NCBI GenBank assembly: GCA_021806565.1
Contig: JAJZXK010000003.1
Coordinates: 18,512 to 82,511 of the forward strand
Reading direction: 5' to 3'
Origin: Bacillota bacterium
Lineage (GTDB): Bacteria; Bacillota; Sulfobacillia; RBS10-35; JAJYVN01
Length of the DNA stretch: 64,000 bases
The stretch's first letter is position 1. Each line of letters starts with the position of its first letter. The notes under the pieces are model-generated. The model saw nothing but the letters and a program-made list of their open reading frames with translations. It did not search any database and had not been told where the DNA came from. Positions 1 through 7,975 of this stretch are shown here, one piece after another. A program made the position numbers and the translations under genes.

Positions 1-1
1 C

Positions 2-205
2 CGCCGCCTGCTCTCGGCCGGCACGGTGCTGCTCGAAGGCCTCGCCCACCTGGAGCGCGTGCCCCAGGGGAGCTTCTGGCTCTCCGCCCTGCCGCTACGC
101 CTCGGCGGCGCCGACGCCTCTCCGGTGCGCGCGATCGGACTCGTCCCGGAACCGGCAGCGGAAACGCGCGCAGAAAGCGCGGCGGCGGGCGGTGCCACTC
201 CCTGA
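2..205 (+). CDS. Cyclase family protein (kynurenine formamidase-like), C-terminal fragment
   Basis: The open frame enters from the left edge and ends at TGA 203-205, giving about 67 residues. It reads LLEGLAHLERVP, then FWLSALPLRLGGADASPVRA, which is the typical C-terminal pattern of the cyclase/arylformamidase (kynurenine formamidase-like) family: a leucine-rich helix, a strand ending in ALPL, a glycine turn and SPVRA. The catalytic HxxTHxD region would lie outside the window. A 20-residue alanine-rich tail follows the conserved part. Family assignment rests on the C-terminus only, so the substrate cannot be stated. Confidence 0.6.
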   Translation, partial: RRLLSAGTVLLEGLAHLERVPQGSFWLSALPLRLGGADASPVRAIGLVPEPAAETRAESAAAGGATP

Positions 206-245
206 AGCCGCGCCGGGCTTCGGCAAGGCACGCGCGGCCGGCGGC

Positions 246-881
246 TCAGCCGCCGGCGGCCGCGGCCCCCAAGGCTGGAGCCAGGTGGGCGGTGTCGTTG
301 AAGCGCACCAGGACCACCCGGCCGTGGGCGAACCGCAACTGATGCACGGCGGTGTTGTCCTGGAGCAGTTCCACCGACCCGTCCTGTGGCGCCCCGAGCC
401 AGGCACGGACCAGATACTGGCCGAAGCCGCCGTGACCCACCAGGGCCACGCGATCCACTCCCGCCAGGGACGCCACCCGGGCCACCACCCGCCGGGCCCG
501 CGCGACGGCACCCTCCGGATCCTCGTCGCCCGATTGGTCCGGCCAGTGGATGCCCGGCTCGAACTCCGCCTCCGGAAACGCCGCGGCCAACTCCGTCACC
601 GGCTGTCCGTCCCCGGGGTGGCTGCGGTGGACCTCGGCCAGGTCCGCCCACACCTGCCAGGGGACCCCGAGGCGCGCCGCCAGCGGGGCCGCCGTGGCCA
701 TGGCCCGCCACAGCGGGCTCGAAAGGATCCGCTGCGGCCGCAACGCGGTCCAGAGATCGGCGCGGGCCAGTTGCGCCACCTGAAGCCGGCCGAGCTCGGT
801 CAGGGGTGGATCCGGCAGGTGGTGGCTCCTGGGAAGAGTGTTGTTCCGGGACTCGCCGTGGCGCACCAGGAAAAGCTCCAC
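246..881 (-). CDS. Histidine phosphatase family protein (phosphoglycerate mutase-like)
   Basis: A 211-residue protein beginning MELFLVRHGES, the RHG phosphohistidine signature of the histidine phosphatase superfamily, with the catalytic His at residue 8. The second conserved His is in ALVGHGGFGQYL near residue 150, and the SSPLWRA segment fits the conserved arginine loop. Length is normal for cobC/gpmB-like small-molecule phosphatases. The substrate is not predictable; mutase, phosphatase or alpha-ribazole phosphatase are all possible. The gene lies 4 nt downstream of the IscA-like gene on the same strand, so the two are probably cotranscribed. Confidence 0.85.
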   Translation of the reverse strand: MELFLVRHGESRNNTLPRSHHLPDPPLTELGRLQVAQLARADLWTALRPQRILSSPLWRAMATAAPLAARLGVPWQVWADLAEVHRSHPGDGQPVTELAAAFPEAEFEPGIHWPDQSGDEDPEGAVARARRVVARVASLAGVDRVALVGHGGFGQYLVRAWLGAPQDGSVELLQDNTAVHQLRFAHGRVVLVRFNDTAHLAPALGAAAAGG

Positions 882-885
882 CGTA

Positions 886-1170
886 TCAGTCCTCCTGCGC
901 GACGTTCAGCCAGGCGCCGAAGCGGCCCCGACCGACGGTGACGCGAAACCTGCCCCGCAGGGTCGGCGCGATCGCGACCGGCAGGCCGTCCACCACCAGG
1001 CGCTCGTCTTCCGGCTCCGCCGGGGCGGGCGCGGCGACCGGCCGCCTCAGCCCGCAACTGCCGATCGCGATGCGCAACACCTTGTTGCGCACCCCGTCCA
1101 GGGAGTCCGCCTCCAGCAGTTCGCGGGCCTCGCGGACCGCCTCCGGCGTCAGCACCACCCGATCGATCAT
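886..1170 (-). CDS. IscA/HesB-like Fe-S biosynthesis domain protein
   Basis: A 94-residue protein with the layout of the HesB/IscA fold: an N-terminal helix (LTPEAVREARELLEAD), a strand (VLRIAIGSCG), an acidic stretch, then DERLVVDGLPVAIAPTLRG. Canonical A-type carriers bind iron or cluster through three cysteines; here only one cysteine, in GSCG, is present and the C-terminal CGC is absent. It may therefore belong to the degenerate HesB-like group rather than act as a cluster carrier. ATG start at 1170; no clear Shine-Dalgarno is visible. The histidine phosphatase gene follows 4 nt downstream. Confidence 0.6.
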   Translation of the reverse strand: MIDRVVLTPEAVREARELLEADSLDGVRNKVLRIAIGSCGLRRPVAAPAPAEPEDERLVVDGLPVAIAPTLRGRFRVTVGRGRFGAWLNVAQED

Positions 1171-1239
1171 AAATCACGCGGCGCGGGGACTGCCGCCCTC
1201 AGACGACAGCGGCAACGCCGCTCCCCCCCTTGCGGCAGA

Positions 1240-1470
1240 ATTAGTCGGAACCTTGAAAACCGAGCGTAGCGGGTTCGGCTGGGCAGCCTGCCACCCGGAA
1301 AAACGCTCGCAGCGTAGCGGAGAGGAGACGCGGCCCAAAGGCACCGGCTTGCCGGACAATCGCTGTGGGCACATGGCTCCGGATCGCTCCTTTGCTTGCC
1401 GGGGTGGGTACATCCGACCCCGGCGGGCCGCCGTCCACCGGCCTAACGTCCGCCGATTCGGGTGGACAAG
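1240..1470 (+). pseudogene. TnpB C-terminal zinc-ribbon relic
   Basis: Within the roughly 530-bp gap between the IscA-like and MFS genes, one plus-strand frame carries a degraded TnpB C-terminus: RCGHMAPDRSFACRGGYIRP and then RRAAVHRPN. This mirrors the CGH...F-CR-CGY...AA--N pattern of the TnpB (OrfB) zinc ribbon, with the second CxxC damaged. It is followed directly by a hairpin with TAGTTGAC, as expected at the right end of an IS200/IS605-type element. No upstream RuvC part is left. I see no other gene in 1171-1698. Confidence 0.45.
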
Positions 1471-1498
1471 CCGTCGGCTTCAGCCGACGGTAGTTGAC
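1471..1498 (+). repeat. IS200/IS605-type right-end hairpin
   Basis: CCGTCGGC-TTCA-GCCGACGG is a perfect 8-bp stem with a four-base loop, followed by TAGTTGAC. Subterminal hairpins with this loop and tail are typical of right ends of tnpB-bearing IS200/IS605 elements, where the 3' part of the guide (omega) RNA is also encoded. It sits immediately after the TnpB relic in the same orientation. Confidence 0.55.
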
Positions 1499-1698
1499 CG
1501 CGCGTCCCCCCACACCACCACCTCAGCCGGTGGTGAAGCATCCGATCGATCCCGTGCCAATATCTTCACGCCCGGGCGGGCCCGCTGCAAGCCCAGAGCC
1601 ACGGGGCGGCGGGTCGCGGCGGCCTGTGCCACACGGCGGCACAAGCGGGCGCCCGCACAGACCGGAGGCGGGGCCGCCGGGGACCACCCAACGCGCGA

Positions 1699-2940
1699 TC
1701 ACCGCACGCCGCGAACCCGCCACACCAGCGCCGAGCCGACCACCGCATACAGCCCGGCAAGCACAAACACGACCTGGTAGGCGAAGGCCTGCCGGGGCAG
1801 CAGCAGGAACACAGCGCCGGCCAGTGCCGGGGCCAGCATCTGCGGCACGGTGATCGCCAGCCCCCAGATGCCCATGTCGCGCGCCACTCCGGCGGAGTCG
1901 GGCAGCACATCGGTGGCCATGGCCCAGTCCACGGAGATATAGGCCCCGTAACCCGCACCGAACAGCGCCCCCACCGCGCAAACCGGCCAGAAGCCGCGCA
2001 CGGCCAGGAAGGCGAGCGAGCCACACGCCATCGCCAGCCCGGCGGCCGAGACGATGGCCCGCCGTCCGACGCGGTCGGACAGGCGGCCGCACCAGAGCGT
2101 GACGGCACTGGCCGCGAGGATGGTCACCGCCACGACATAGGAGGTCGCCTGAATGTAGTGCGGCAGGTGCACGACGTCGTGGAGGTAGTAGGCGAGGTAG
2201 GTGAGGAGGGTGTAGAAGCCGAGCATCACCAGGGCCCGGGTCACGATCACCCACACGAGGTTGCCGTAGTTGCGGGCCGTGTGGCGCACCTCGGGCGGTG
2301 GCGGCGGCATGCGGCCCTCCGGCACGCCCAAGACGGTGACCAGCACCCCGGCGGCGAGCAGCAGGGCCAAAAAGAGCAGCATCCAGTGGTAGCTGGCCGG
2401 CCGCACCAACAGCGCCGCGCCGATCGCCCCCGCCAGCGCGCCCAGGCTGGACATCAGCCCCTGGAAACCGCTGGCCTTGCCGCGACCGGTCTCGGGGACG
2501 ATCTCGGGAATATAGGCCTGGTAGGCGGCGATGGCGACGTTGTACGCGAACTGCAGCGCCAGCACCGCCACAATGAGCTCGGTATACCCCCGCGTGAATC
2601 CGAGCCACGCCGTCGCCGCAACCGCGAGCGCCCCGCCGCCCAGGACGTACGGCCGCCGCCGCCCGAAGCGCGAGCGCGTGCCGTCGGACAGCCAGCCGGC
2701 GAGGGGATGCACGACGCTGGCCAAAAGCGTGCCCACCATCGCGATCAGGCTGAGCGCCACGACCTTGCGCGCCTCGCCCACCGCCTGCAACACCAAAAGG
2801 GGCAGCAGGACGGTGAGCAGGGCCTCCCACAGGGCGTTGCCGGAAAACCAAAGAAAACTCAGCCGGAACTGATCCGCCCAACTCCCCGGATCAAAGGGAC
2901 GCCGCGCGGCCGAGGGCGTCGCCCGCTCCACAGTGCCCAT
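1699..2940 (-). CDS. MFS transporter (SLC45/GPH-like sugar transporter)
   Basis: About 413 residues with twelve predicted hydrophobic segments. The loop between TM2 and TM3 reads PLAGWLSDGTRSRFGRRRPY, which is the SDxxxxRxGRRRPY signature shared by SLC45 and GPH-type sugar symporters; a second SDRVGRRA motif lies in the cytoplasmic loop of the second half. It probably moves a sugar or glycoside across the inner membrane. ATG at 2940 is preceded in frame by GTG at 2943, and a GGGAGTGG site lies upstream. The next gene upstream on the same strand is a hypothetical protein 70 nt away. The specific substrate is unknown. Confidence 0.8.
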   Translation of the reverse strand: MGTVERATPSAARRPFDPGSWADQFRLSFLWFSGNALWEALLTVLLPLLVLQAVGEARKVVALSLIAMVGTLLASVVHPLAGWLSDGTRSRFGRRRPYVLGGGALAVAATAWLGFTRGYTELIVAVLALQFAYNVAIAAYQAYIPEIVPETGRGKASGFQGLMSSLGALAGAIGAALLVRPASYHWMLLFLALLLAAGVLVTVLGVPEGRMPPPPPEVRHTARNYGNLVWVIVTRALVMLGFYTLLTYLAYYLHDVVHLPHYIQATSYVVAVTILAASAVTLWCGRLSDRVGRRAIVSAAGLAMACGSLAFLAVRGFWPVCAVGALFGAGYGAYISVDWAMATDVLPDSAGVARDMGIWGLAITVPQMLAPALAGAVFLLLPRQAFAYQVVFVLAGLYAVVGSALVWRVRGVR

Positions 2941-3010
2941 CACCCACCGCCACTCCCGAAGGATGCAGCCGGATCACAGCCGCGCGTGAAGGCACCGACC
3001 CGCCCCGACC

Positions 3011-3583
3011 TCAGAGACCGCGATCCGGCCGGAGCATGTGCTGGGCCAGCAGGGCATCGATCTCCGCCACCTGCACCTGCGCCAACCACGGGTGCTCCCC
3101 GTGCGTGCGGCACCAATCCAAAAAGGTGAACGGGTCCCAGGCGCCGGCCCGGCGCAGGTCGGCCACCCTGGCCTCGCACCAGGAATCGCCCCCGGCCGCC
3201 ATGGACTCGCCGACGCTCAACGCCAGCGTCCACACGCGCGAAAACAGCGGGTGGTCGCCCACGCGGCGAAACCAGTGGGCGGAGTTGTCCAAATCGCCTT
3301 CGCGCCGATGCATCAGCCCGTGCCAGTACGAACCGGAAGGATTCTGCAGCCGCTGGCTCAGGGCATGGGACTCCGCCAGGTCGTCGTTCCACAGGTGCAG
3401 CCCCGCGCGCACGGCCGTCCCGCCGTCTCCGGACTCGAGCCCGAGCGCGTCGCCCGCGATCTCGGCCCTCAGGGCCTCGTCCCAGGACACCCAGGGCCGC
3501 GGTGCGAACAGCGGCAACGACCGGCCGCGCAGGCGCGTTACCACGGCGGCGAGCCCCGGATGGTCCGGCATCCATCGCTCCAC
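3011..3583 (-). CDS. Conserved hypothetical protein, helical (TPR-like)
   Basis: The frame is open far upstream, but GTG at 3583 has GGAGG exactly 7 nt before it; the ATG at 3571 is the alternative. The 190-residue product contains GLHLWNDDLAESHALSQRL, then SGSYWHGLMHRREGDLDNS and HWFRRVGDHPLF. This helix-rich block with HxR..GD..NS..WFRRVG recurs, to my recollection, in uncharacterised proteins of several GC-rich phyla. No catalytic motif can be named. It is divergent from the isomerase gene across a 246-bp intergenic stretch and could be cotranscribed with the MFS gene. Confidence 0.65.
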   Translation of the reverse strand: MERWMPDHPGLAAVVTRLRGRSLPLFAPRPWVSWDEALRAEIAGDALGLESGDGGTAVRAGLHLWNDDLAESHALSQRLQNPSGSYWHGLMHRREGDLDNSAHWFRRVGDHPLFSRVWTLALSVGESMAAGGDSWCEARVADLRRAGAWDPFTFLDWCRTHGEHPWLAQVQVAEIDALLAQHMLRPDRGL

Positions 3584-3829
3584 GCGCACCCCTCCGGCGG
3601 CCGCCCACAGGAACAACCGCGCGCCGACCCTTCCCGCAGTGGGAGGCGCTTCCCTGCCGTGGCGCGGCGCAGGACCGAACCCCGGGGGGAAGGAATGCCT
3701 CCGCCGCGGTGGTGGCGGTGGGGCCGCCAAGCCGGGCTCCCGCGGCGGCCAGGGGGCGCGGGCCGCGCGGAAACCCGCGGACTGCCGGCCTCCGGGCGCG
3801 ACCTGGATCGAGGAGAGGGACGGTGGCAA

Positions 3830-4648
3830 ATGCGGATCGGACTGAACGCGGGCATCTTCCCCGGGAATCCGTTGCCGACGGAGGCGGTCCGGCTCGCGCG
3901 GGCCGCCGGGGCCGACGGTCTCGAACTCAACGTCGCGGCCGAAGGCCCGTTTTCCCTGGAGACACCCGAGCGTGATCTGGCGGCGCTGCGCACCGCCGCG
4001 GCGGAGGCGGGCGTGGACCTGCCGACGCTCCACTGCGGACTGCACTGGAAGTACCCGCTCACGGACCCCGACGCGGAGGTCCGGCAACGCGGCCTGGACG
4101 CGCTCGGTCGATCGCTTGAGATCGGCGCCGCGCTCGGCGGCACCGTCCTGCTGGTGGTACCGGGCGTCGTCACGCCACAGGTGCGGTACGCCGACGCCTA
4201 CGCGCGCGCCCAGGAGGGAATTTCCGTGCTCGCCCGGCGCGCGCAAACCCTCGGCATGCGCATCGGCGTCGAGAACGTCTGGAACCGCTTCCTGCTGTCG
4301 CCGCTGGAGATGGCGGCCTTCATCGACGCGGTCGGCTCTCCGGCCGTCGGCGCGTACTTCGATGTCGGCAACGTGCTGGCCTTCGGCTATCCCCAGGACT
4401 GGATCGCCACCCTGGGCCGGCGCATCCTGGCCGTCCACTTCAAGGACTACCGCAGCGACGTCCCGGGCATGGGCGGCTTCGTGCACCTCCTGCAGGGCGA
4501 TGTCCCGTGGGCCGCCTCACTCGCGGCACTGCGGGCCATCCCCTACGAAGGCTACGTCACGGCCGAACTCGGTCCATTCCGCCACCTGCCGCAGCGGACG
4601 GCCGGTGACACCGTTTCGGCCATGCGCGCCATCCTCGCCTCCGGATGA
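3830..4648 (+). CDS. Sugar phosphate isomerase/epimerase (TIM barrel)
   Basis: ATG at 3830 follows AGGAGAGGG. The 272-residue product starts MRIGLNAGIFPGNPLP and shows the AP-endonuclease-2-like TIM-barrel pattern: GADGLELN, LPTLHCGLHWKYP, the metal-ligand strand IGVENVWNRFLLSP, YFDVGNVLAFGYP and LAVHFKDYR, with a final TAELGP glutamate. These Glu, Asp, His and Glu positions are the expected divalent-metal ligands. Such enzymes isomerise or epimerise sugars, inosose or hydroxypyruvate. The GT87 gene follows after 73 nt on the same strand. Confidence 0.85.
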   Translation: MRIGLNAGIFPGNPLPTEAVRLARAAGADGLELNVAAEGPFSLETPERDLAALRTAAAEAGVDLPTLHCGLHWKYPLTDPDAEVRQRGLDALGRSLEIGAALGGTVLLVVPGVVTPQVRYADAYARAQEGISVLARRAQTLGMRIGVENVWNRFLLSPLEMAAFIDAVGSPAVGAYFDVGNVLAFGYPQDWIATLGRRILAVHFKDYRSDVPGMGGFVHLLQGDVPWAASLAALRAIPYEGYVTAELGPFRHLPQRTAGDTVSAMRAILASG

Positions 4649-4721
4649 CCGACGCCGCCACCCACCGCTACCTGCACCACGGCGGCCGCAGGCGGGAGCA
4701 GGAGGAGAAGGGAGAGGCGGC

Positions 4722-6692
4722 ATGGGTGCGACCACGACACCGCAGACGCAGGCGCAGCGACCCTGGCCGCGGCGGGCCGTCCACATCGGCGCCATCGCCG
4801 TCGCGGCGGCGTTTGCGGCATGGAGGCTCGGCCACTTCTGGGCCCAGGTCGCGCCCATCTACCACACGACGGCCCTGAACAGCCGCCTGGACTTCACCTG
4901 GTATGACTACGCCTTCCAAACGGTGTGGCGGCACCTCAACCCGGCGCGGCACCTCTACGACGTCGCGCGCGAAGACCGCTGGATGGCGGCCCACCACCTC
5001 CCCTATGACCATACCGACCTCTACAGCTACCCCCCCCAGTTCGCACTCTTATGGTCCCCCCTGGCGGCCCTGCCGCTGATCGCCGCCCGCACCCTGTGGA
5101 CCCAGATCAACCTGGGGGCCTTCTTTCTGGGCGTGGCGGCGGCGGCGGTCTACGCGCGGCCGCGCCTGGAACCCGCCGGCTGGCTGCTTCTCGCGGGGTT
5201 GGGACTGTGGGCCCACCCGGTGCGGGGTAACTTCTTCTGGGGCCAGAGCGACGCCCTGACGCTGCTCTTGGTCACGCTGGGTCTGGCGGCCTGCCTCCGG
5301 CCGAACCCCGGCCGGGGCGCCGCGGTGTTGGGCGGCGCCTGTCTGGGCTTGGCCGCCGTCTTCAAGGTGACCCCGGTGATCCTGCTGGTCTACCTCCCCC
5401 TGCGCTGGGCCCTGGCACGCGGCACGCCGCGCGGACGGGCGGCCGGACTGGCCGGGCTGAGCGGCTGGGTCCTGGTGGGTGCGAGCAGCCTGGCGGTCGG
5501 CTGGACGATGGGCTGGTCGCTGCTGACCACGTATCTGCGGCGGACCCTGCCCGCCGTCGAACACTCCGCCTGGCTGCACGGGCCGGCCCCGTGGAACCAG
5601 TCCTTCCGCGGCATCCTGATGGTCTGGGGGCCCAACCGCCCCGGTCTGACCGCGGCCGCCGACGGCTTCGCGCTGGCCGCCGTGGCCGCACTCCTGGCGC
5701 TGGTCGCCCTGCGTCCGCGCCTGGACGTGCGCCTGGAGGCCGCCGGGGCCGCCCTGCTGGTGCTCTTGTGTTCCCCGTCACTGGAGGGCCACCATTTCAC
5801 CGCGGCCGTCCTGCCGTGGCTACTCCTGGGCGGATACCTGCTGGACGTTTTGCCCCGGCGCGCCTGGGCTTGGCCCGCGGCCGCCATCTTCGTCCTGGGC
5901 TCGGCGGCGTTCGTCCAACCCACGATCATCCATTGGCCGCCCGGTTGGTGGACGCCGGCCGGCCGCCGTCTTTCGGTACCACCGGGCCGCTACCGCCGCG
6001 TCTACCTCCTGGGCGCCTCCAGCTACGGGCCGATCCACTTCACGCTGCGCCTGCGCTACCAGGGCGGCGCCCAGGGATCGGTGGCCGCCATTTGGCCCGA
6101 CTGGTGGACGCCCGGCCGGCCGCTGAAGCCCGCGATCGCCGGGCTGGCGGTGGGACACGCACCCCGAGGCCAGCGGGCGGGACTCTATGCCTTCCGCTAC
6201 CCGGTGAATCCCTCCCGCACCCTGGACGCCCTGGTGCTGCCGGCCCGGCTGGCCGCTCAACACGGAGGAGCCCCATCCCTGCACCTGGTCGCCGCCACAC
6301 TGCGCGCCGCGGGAGGCGGCCTGCGGACCGTGCCGCTGGGCGGGGTCGCCAACGCCGACGGCATCGTGCCCGGCCCGAGTGCCGGCGGCCTGGACCACAC
6401 CAGTTTCGACGGCGTCGGCAACGACTTCTGGAGCGCCCACTGGCCGACCGCTGAACCCTGGCACACGCGGGTCGACGGCCGCGCAGTGGACTTCCGCTTA
6501 CCCCCTGCGAACCGGCAGGCATTCAATGTCCTGTCCACCCCGGCCACAACCCCCACCGCCGCCACCACCTGGCCGTCGGTGGTGCTGAACCGCGCGCCCC
6601 ACTTCGTCAGCATCGCCGCCTTCTTCACCAGCACCCTGGCGCTGATCCTGGCCGAACCAGCGCTCCGGCGCCGGCCGCCGCCCGGTGGGTGA
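4722..6692 (+). CDS. GT87 family membrane glycosyltransferase with extra C-terminal domain
   Basis: 656 residues from ATG 4722, preceded by a purine-rich site GGAGGAGAAGGGAG. Residues 1-400 form a polytopic GT-C-type mannosyltransferase (DUF2029/GT87): one N-terminal TM, a large extracytoplasmic loop with YDYAFQTVWRHL and SYPPQFALLWSPL, then further TMs including GNFFWGQSDALTLLLV and FKVTPVILLVYLPLRW. The usual family length is near 400. From about residue 420 a long soluble, strand-rich region follows (LYAFRYPVNPS, GVGNDFWSAHWPTAEPW), and a final TM with RRRPPPGG ends the protein. It would use a polyprenyl-phosphate sugar donor on the outer face of the membrane. Confidence 0.75.
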   Translation: MGATTTPQTQAQRPWPRRAVHIGAIAVAAAFAAWRLGHFWAQVAPIYHTTALNSRLDFTWYDYAFQTVWRHLNPARHLYDVAREDRWMAAHHLPYDHTDLYSYPPQFALLWSPLAALPLIAARTLWTQINLGAFFLGVAAAAVYARPRLEPAGWLLLAGLGLWAHPVRGNFFWGQSDALTLLLVTLGLAACLRPNPGRGAAVLGGACLGLAAVFKVTPVILLVYLPLRWALARGTPRGRAAGLAGLSGWVLVGASSLAVGWTMGWSLLTTYLRRTLPAVEHSAWLHGPAPWNQSFRGILMVWGPNRPGLTAAADGFALAAVAALLALVALRPRLDVRLEAAGAALLVLLCSPSLEGHHFTAAVLPWLLLGGYLLDVLPRRAWAWPAAAIFVLGSAAFVQPTIIHWPPGWWTPAGRRLSVPPGRYRRVYLLGASSYGPIHFTLRLRYQGGAQGSVAAIWPDWWTPGRPLKPAIAGLAVGHAPRGQRAGLYAFRYPVNPSRTLDALVLPARLAAQHGGAPSLHLVAATLRAAGGGLRTVPLGGVANADGIVPGPSAGGLDHTSFDGVGNDFWSAHWPTAEPWHTRVDGRAVDFRLPPANRQAFNVLSTPATTPTAATTWPSVVLNRAPHFVSIAAFFTSTLALILAEPALRRRPPPGG

Positions 6693-6855
6693 ACCGCGAC
6701 GACGCCACGGCGCCACAGTGCAGCGTTTCGGCTCGGCGGAACCGTGCAGGTCCCGTGGCCCGCTACGGCCTGCCCTGGGCGTTACGAGATGTGCCCGGCC
6801 GGTCCACGCCGGAGGATTGGCTCGGTGACCGGACCGGCGGCGCACCGCGCCCGGG

Positions 6856-7857
6856 TCATCGGGCCACGGCGACCGGTTGGCCGAGTCTGGCCGAGCGGTA
6901 GGCGGCCAGGCAGACCGCCAGGGAGCGCGCGCCCTCCTCTCCACTCGTTAGCGGCTCCGCCCCAGTTGCGACCGCGTGGGCAAAGTGCCGGATCTCCTCC
7001 GTGAACGAGTCCGCGGCTGTGAGCGGCACGCGGATGAAGCCCGCGTCGCAGTCGGCGAGGACCTCCCTGTCCAGGTGCAGGCCCGAGACGTTGTGCATGC
7101 TGCCCCGGGTCCCATAGAGCCACATCAACTCATACCAGGGAGCGCGGCGTACGGCCCAGTTGGTGCTCAGCGAGGCGATGGCGCCGCTGGCGAAACGCAG
7201 CGTGGTCAGCGCGACCGCCTCGCCCTCCAGCCGGTCGGGGAGGGTGCGCTGAACGCTGTAGACCTCGGACACCTCGCCCAGAAACCAACGGAGCAGGTCG
7301 ACGCGGTGGATGCCCGAGCCGATCAGCGCACCGCCGCCGGATCTCACGGCACTGCGCAACCAGTGGCCCTCCGGCAGTCGCACGTGCTGGTTGTGGTCGG
7401 CGCGTGCCGCAACGATCGCACCAAGGACGCCGTCGTCGATGCGGCGCTTCATCTCCTGGTACTGCGGGTCGAAACGCTCGTTATGGCCCACCTGCAGCAC
7501 GACCCCCGCCGTCCGGGCCGCGCGTACCATGCGTCCGGCGTCCTCCAACGTCGTGGCCAGAGGCTTCTCCACCAGGGTGTGCTTGCCACGCGCCATCGCC
7601 GCCAGGGCGACTTCGGCGTGCAGGTCATGCGGCAAGCAGATGTCCACCGCATCGACCTCCAGGGACAGCAGGTCTCGGTAATCAGAAACGGCATGCGGCG
7701 CCGACAGTTCCCGGGCCCGCCGCGCCGCGGCGTCAGCCACGGCGTCGCACACCGCGGCCACCCGCACCAGCCCCTCCGCGGCCAGATGCCGGTAGGCGCG
7801 GACATGCGCCTGGGCAATCCCGCCCGCACCGATCAAACCGATCCGGACCGCGTCCAT
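6856..7857 (-). CDS. Gfo/Idh/MocA family oxidoreductase (second copy)
   Basis: 333 residues from ATG 7857, behind GGGGGAGTGG. The N-terminal Rossmann motif is RIGLIGAGGIAQAHVRAY and the characteristic EKP is in HTLVEKPLATTLEDA. The C-terminal alpha/beta domain has the putative catalytic His in GSGIHRVDLLRWFLGEVSEV. The family oxidises or reduces sugars and cyclitols with NAD(P). It is the last gene of a minus-strand run that also holds a DUF6807 protein and another Gfo/Idh/MocA enzyme (8963-10060). The two paralogues are clearly diverged, so they probably act on different intermediates. Confidence 0.9.
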   Translation of the reverse strand: MDAVRIGLIGAGGIAQAHVRAYRHLAAEGLVRVAAVCDAVADAAARRARELSAPHAVSDYRDLLSLEVDAVDICLPHDLHAEVALAAMARGKHTLVEKPLATTLEDAGRMVRAARTAGVVLQVGHNERFDPQYQEMKRRIDDGVLGAIVAARADHNQHVRLPEGHWLRSAVRSGGGALIGSGIHRVDLLRWFLGEVSEVYSVQRTLPDRLEGEAVALTTLRFASGAIASLSTNWAVRRAPWYELMWLYGTRGSMHNVSGLHLDREVLADCDAGFIRVPLTAADSFTEEIRHFAHAVATGAEPLTSGEEGARSLAVCLAAYRSARLGQPVAVAR

Positions 7858-7975
7858 CGGCGCCACTCCCCCGTTCAACCGCATTCGGTCTGGCACCCAC
7901 CGGCCGACCCCCTGGGCGCGCGGTTCCCTTGGGCCAGAGCGCCGGCCCCGCACCGGCCCACCTCCGGGCGGGACG

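Noticed and set aside
386-1780. 464-codon plus-strand open frame
   Set aside because: It runs antisense to the phosphatase and IscA-like genes and is Pro/Arg-rich; only its TnpB-like segment near 1360-1450 is meaningful.
3011-4486. 491-codon minus-strand frame
   Set aside because: The part above 3583 is antisense to the clear TIM-barrel gene at 3830-4648; only the C-terminal 190 codons look real.
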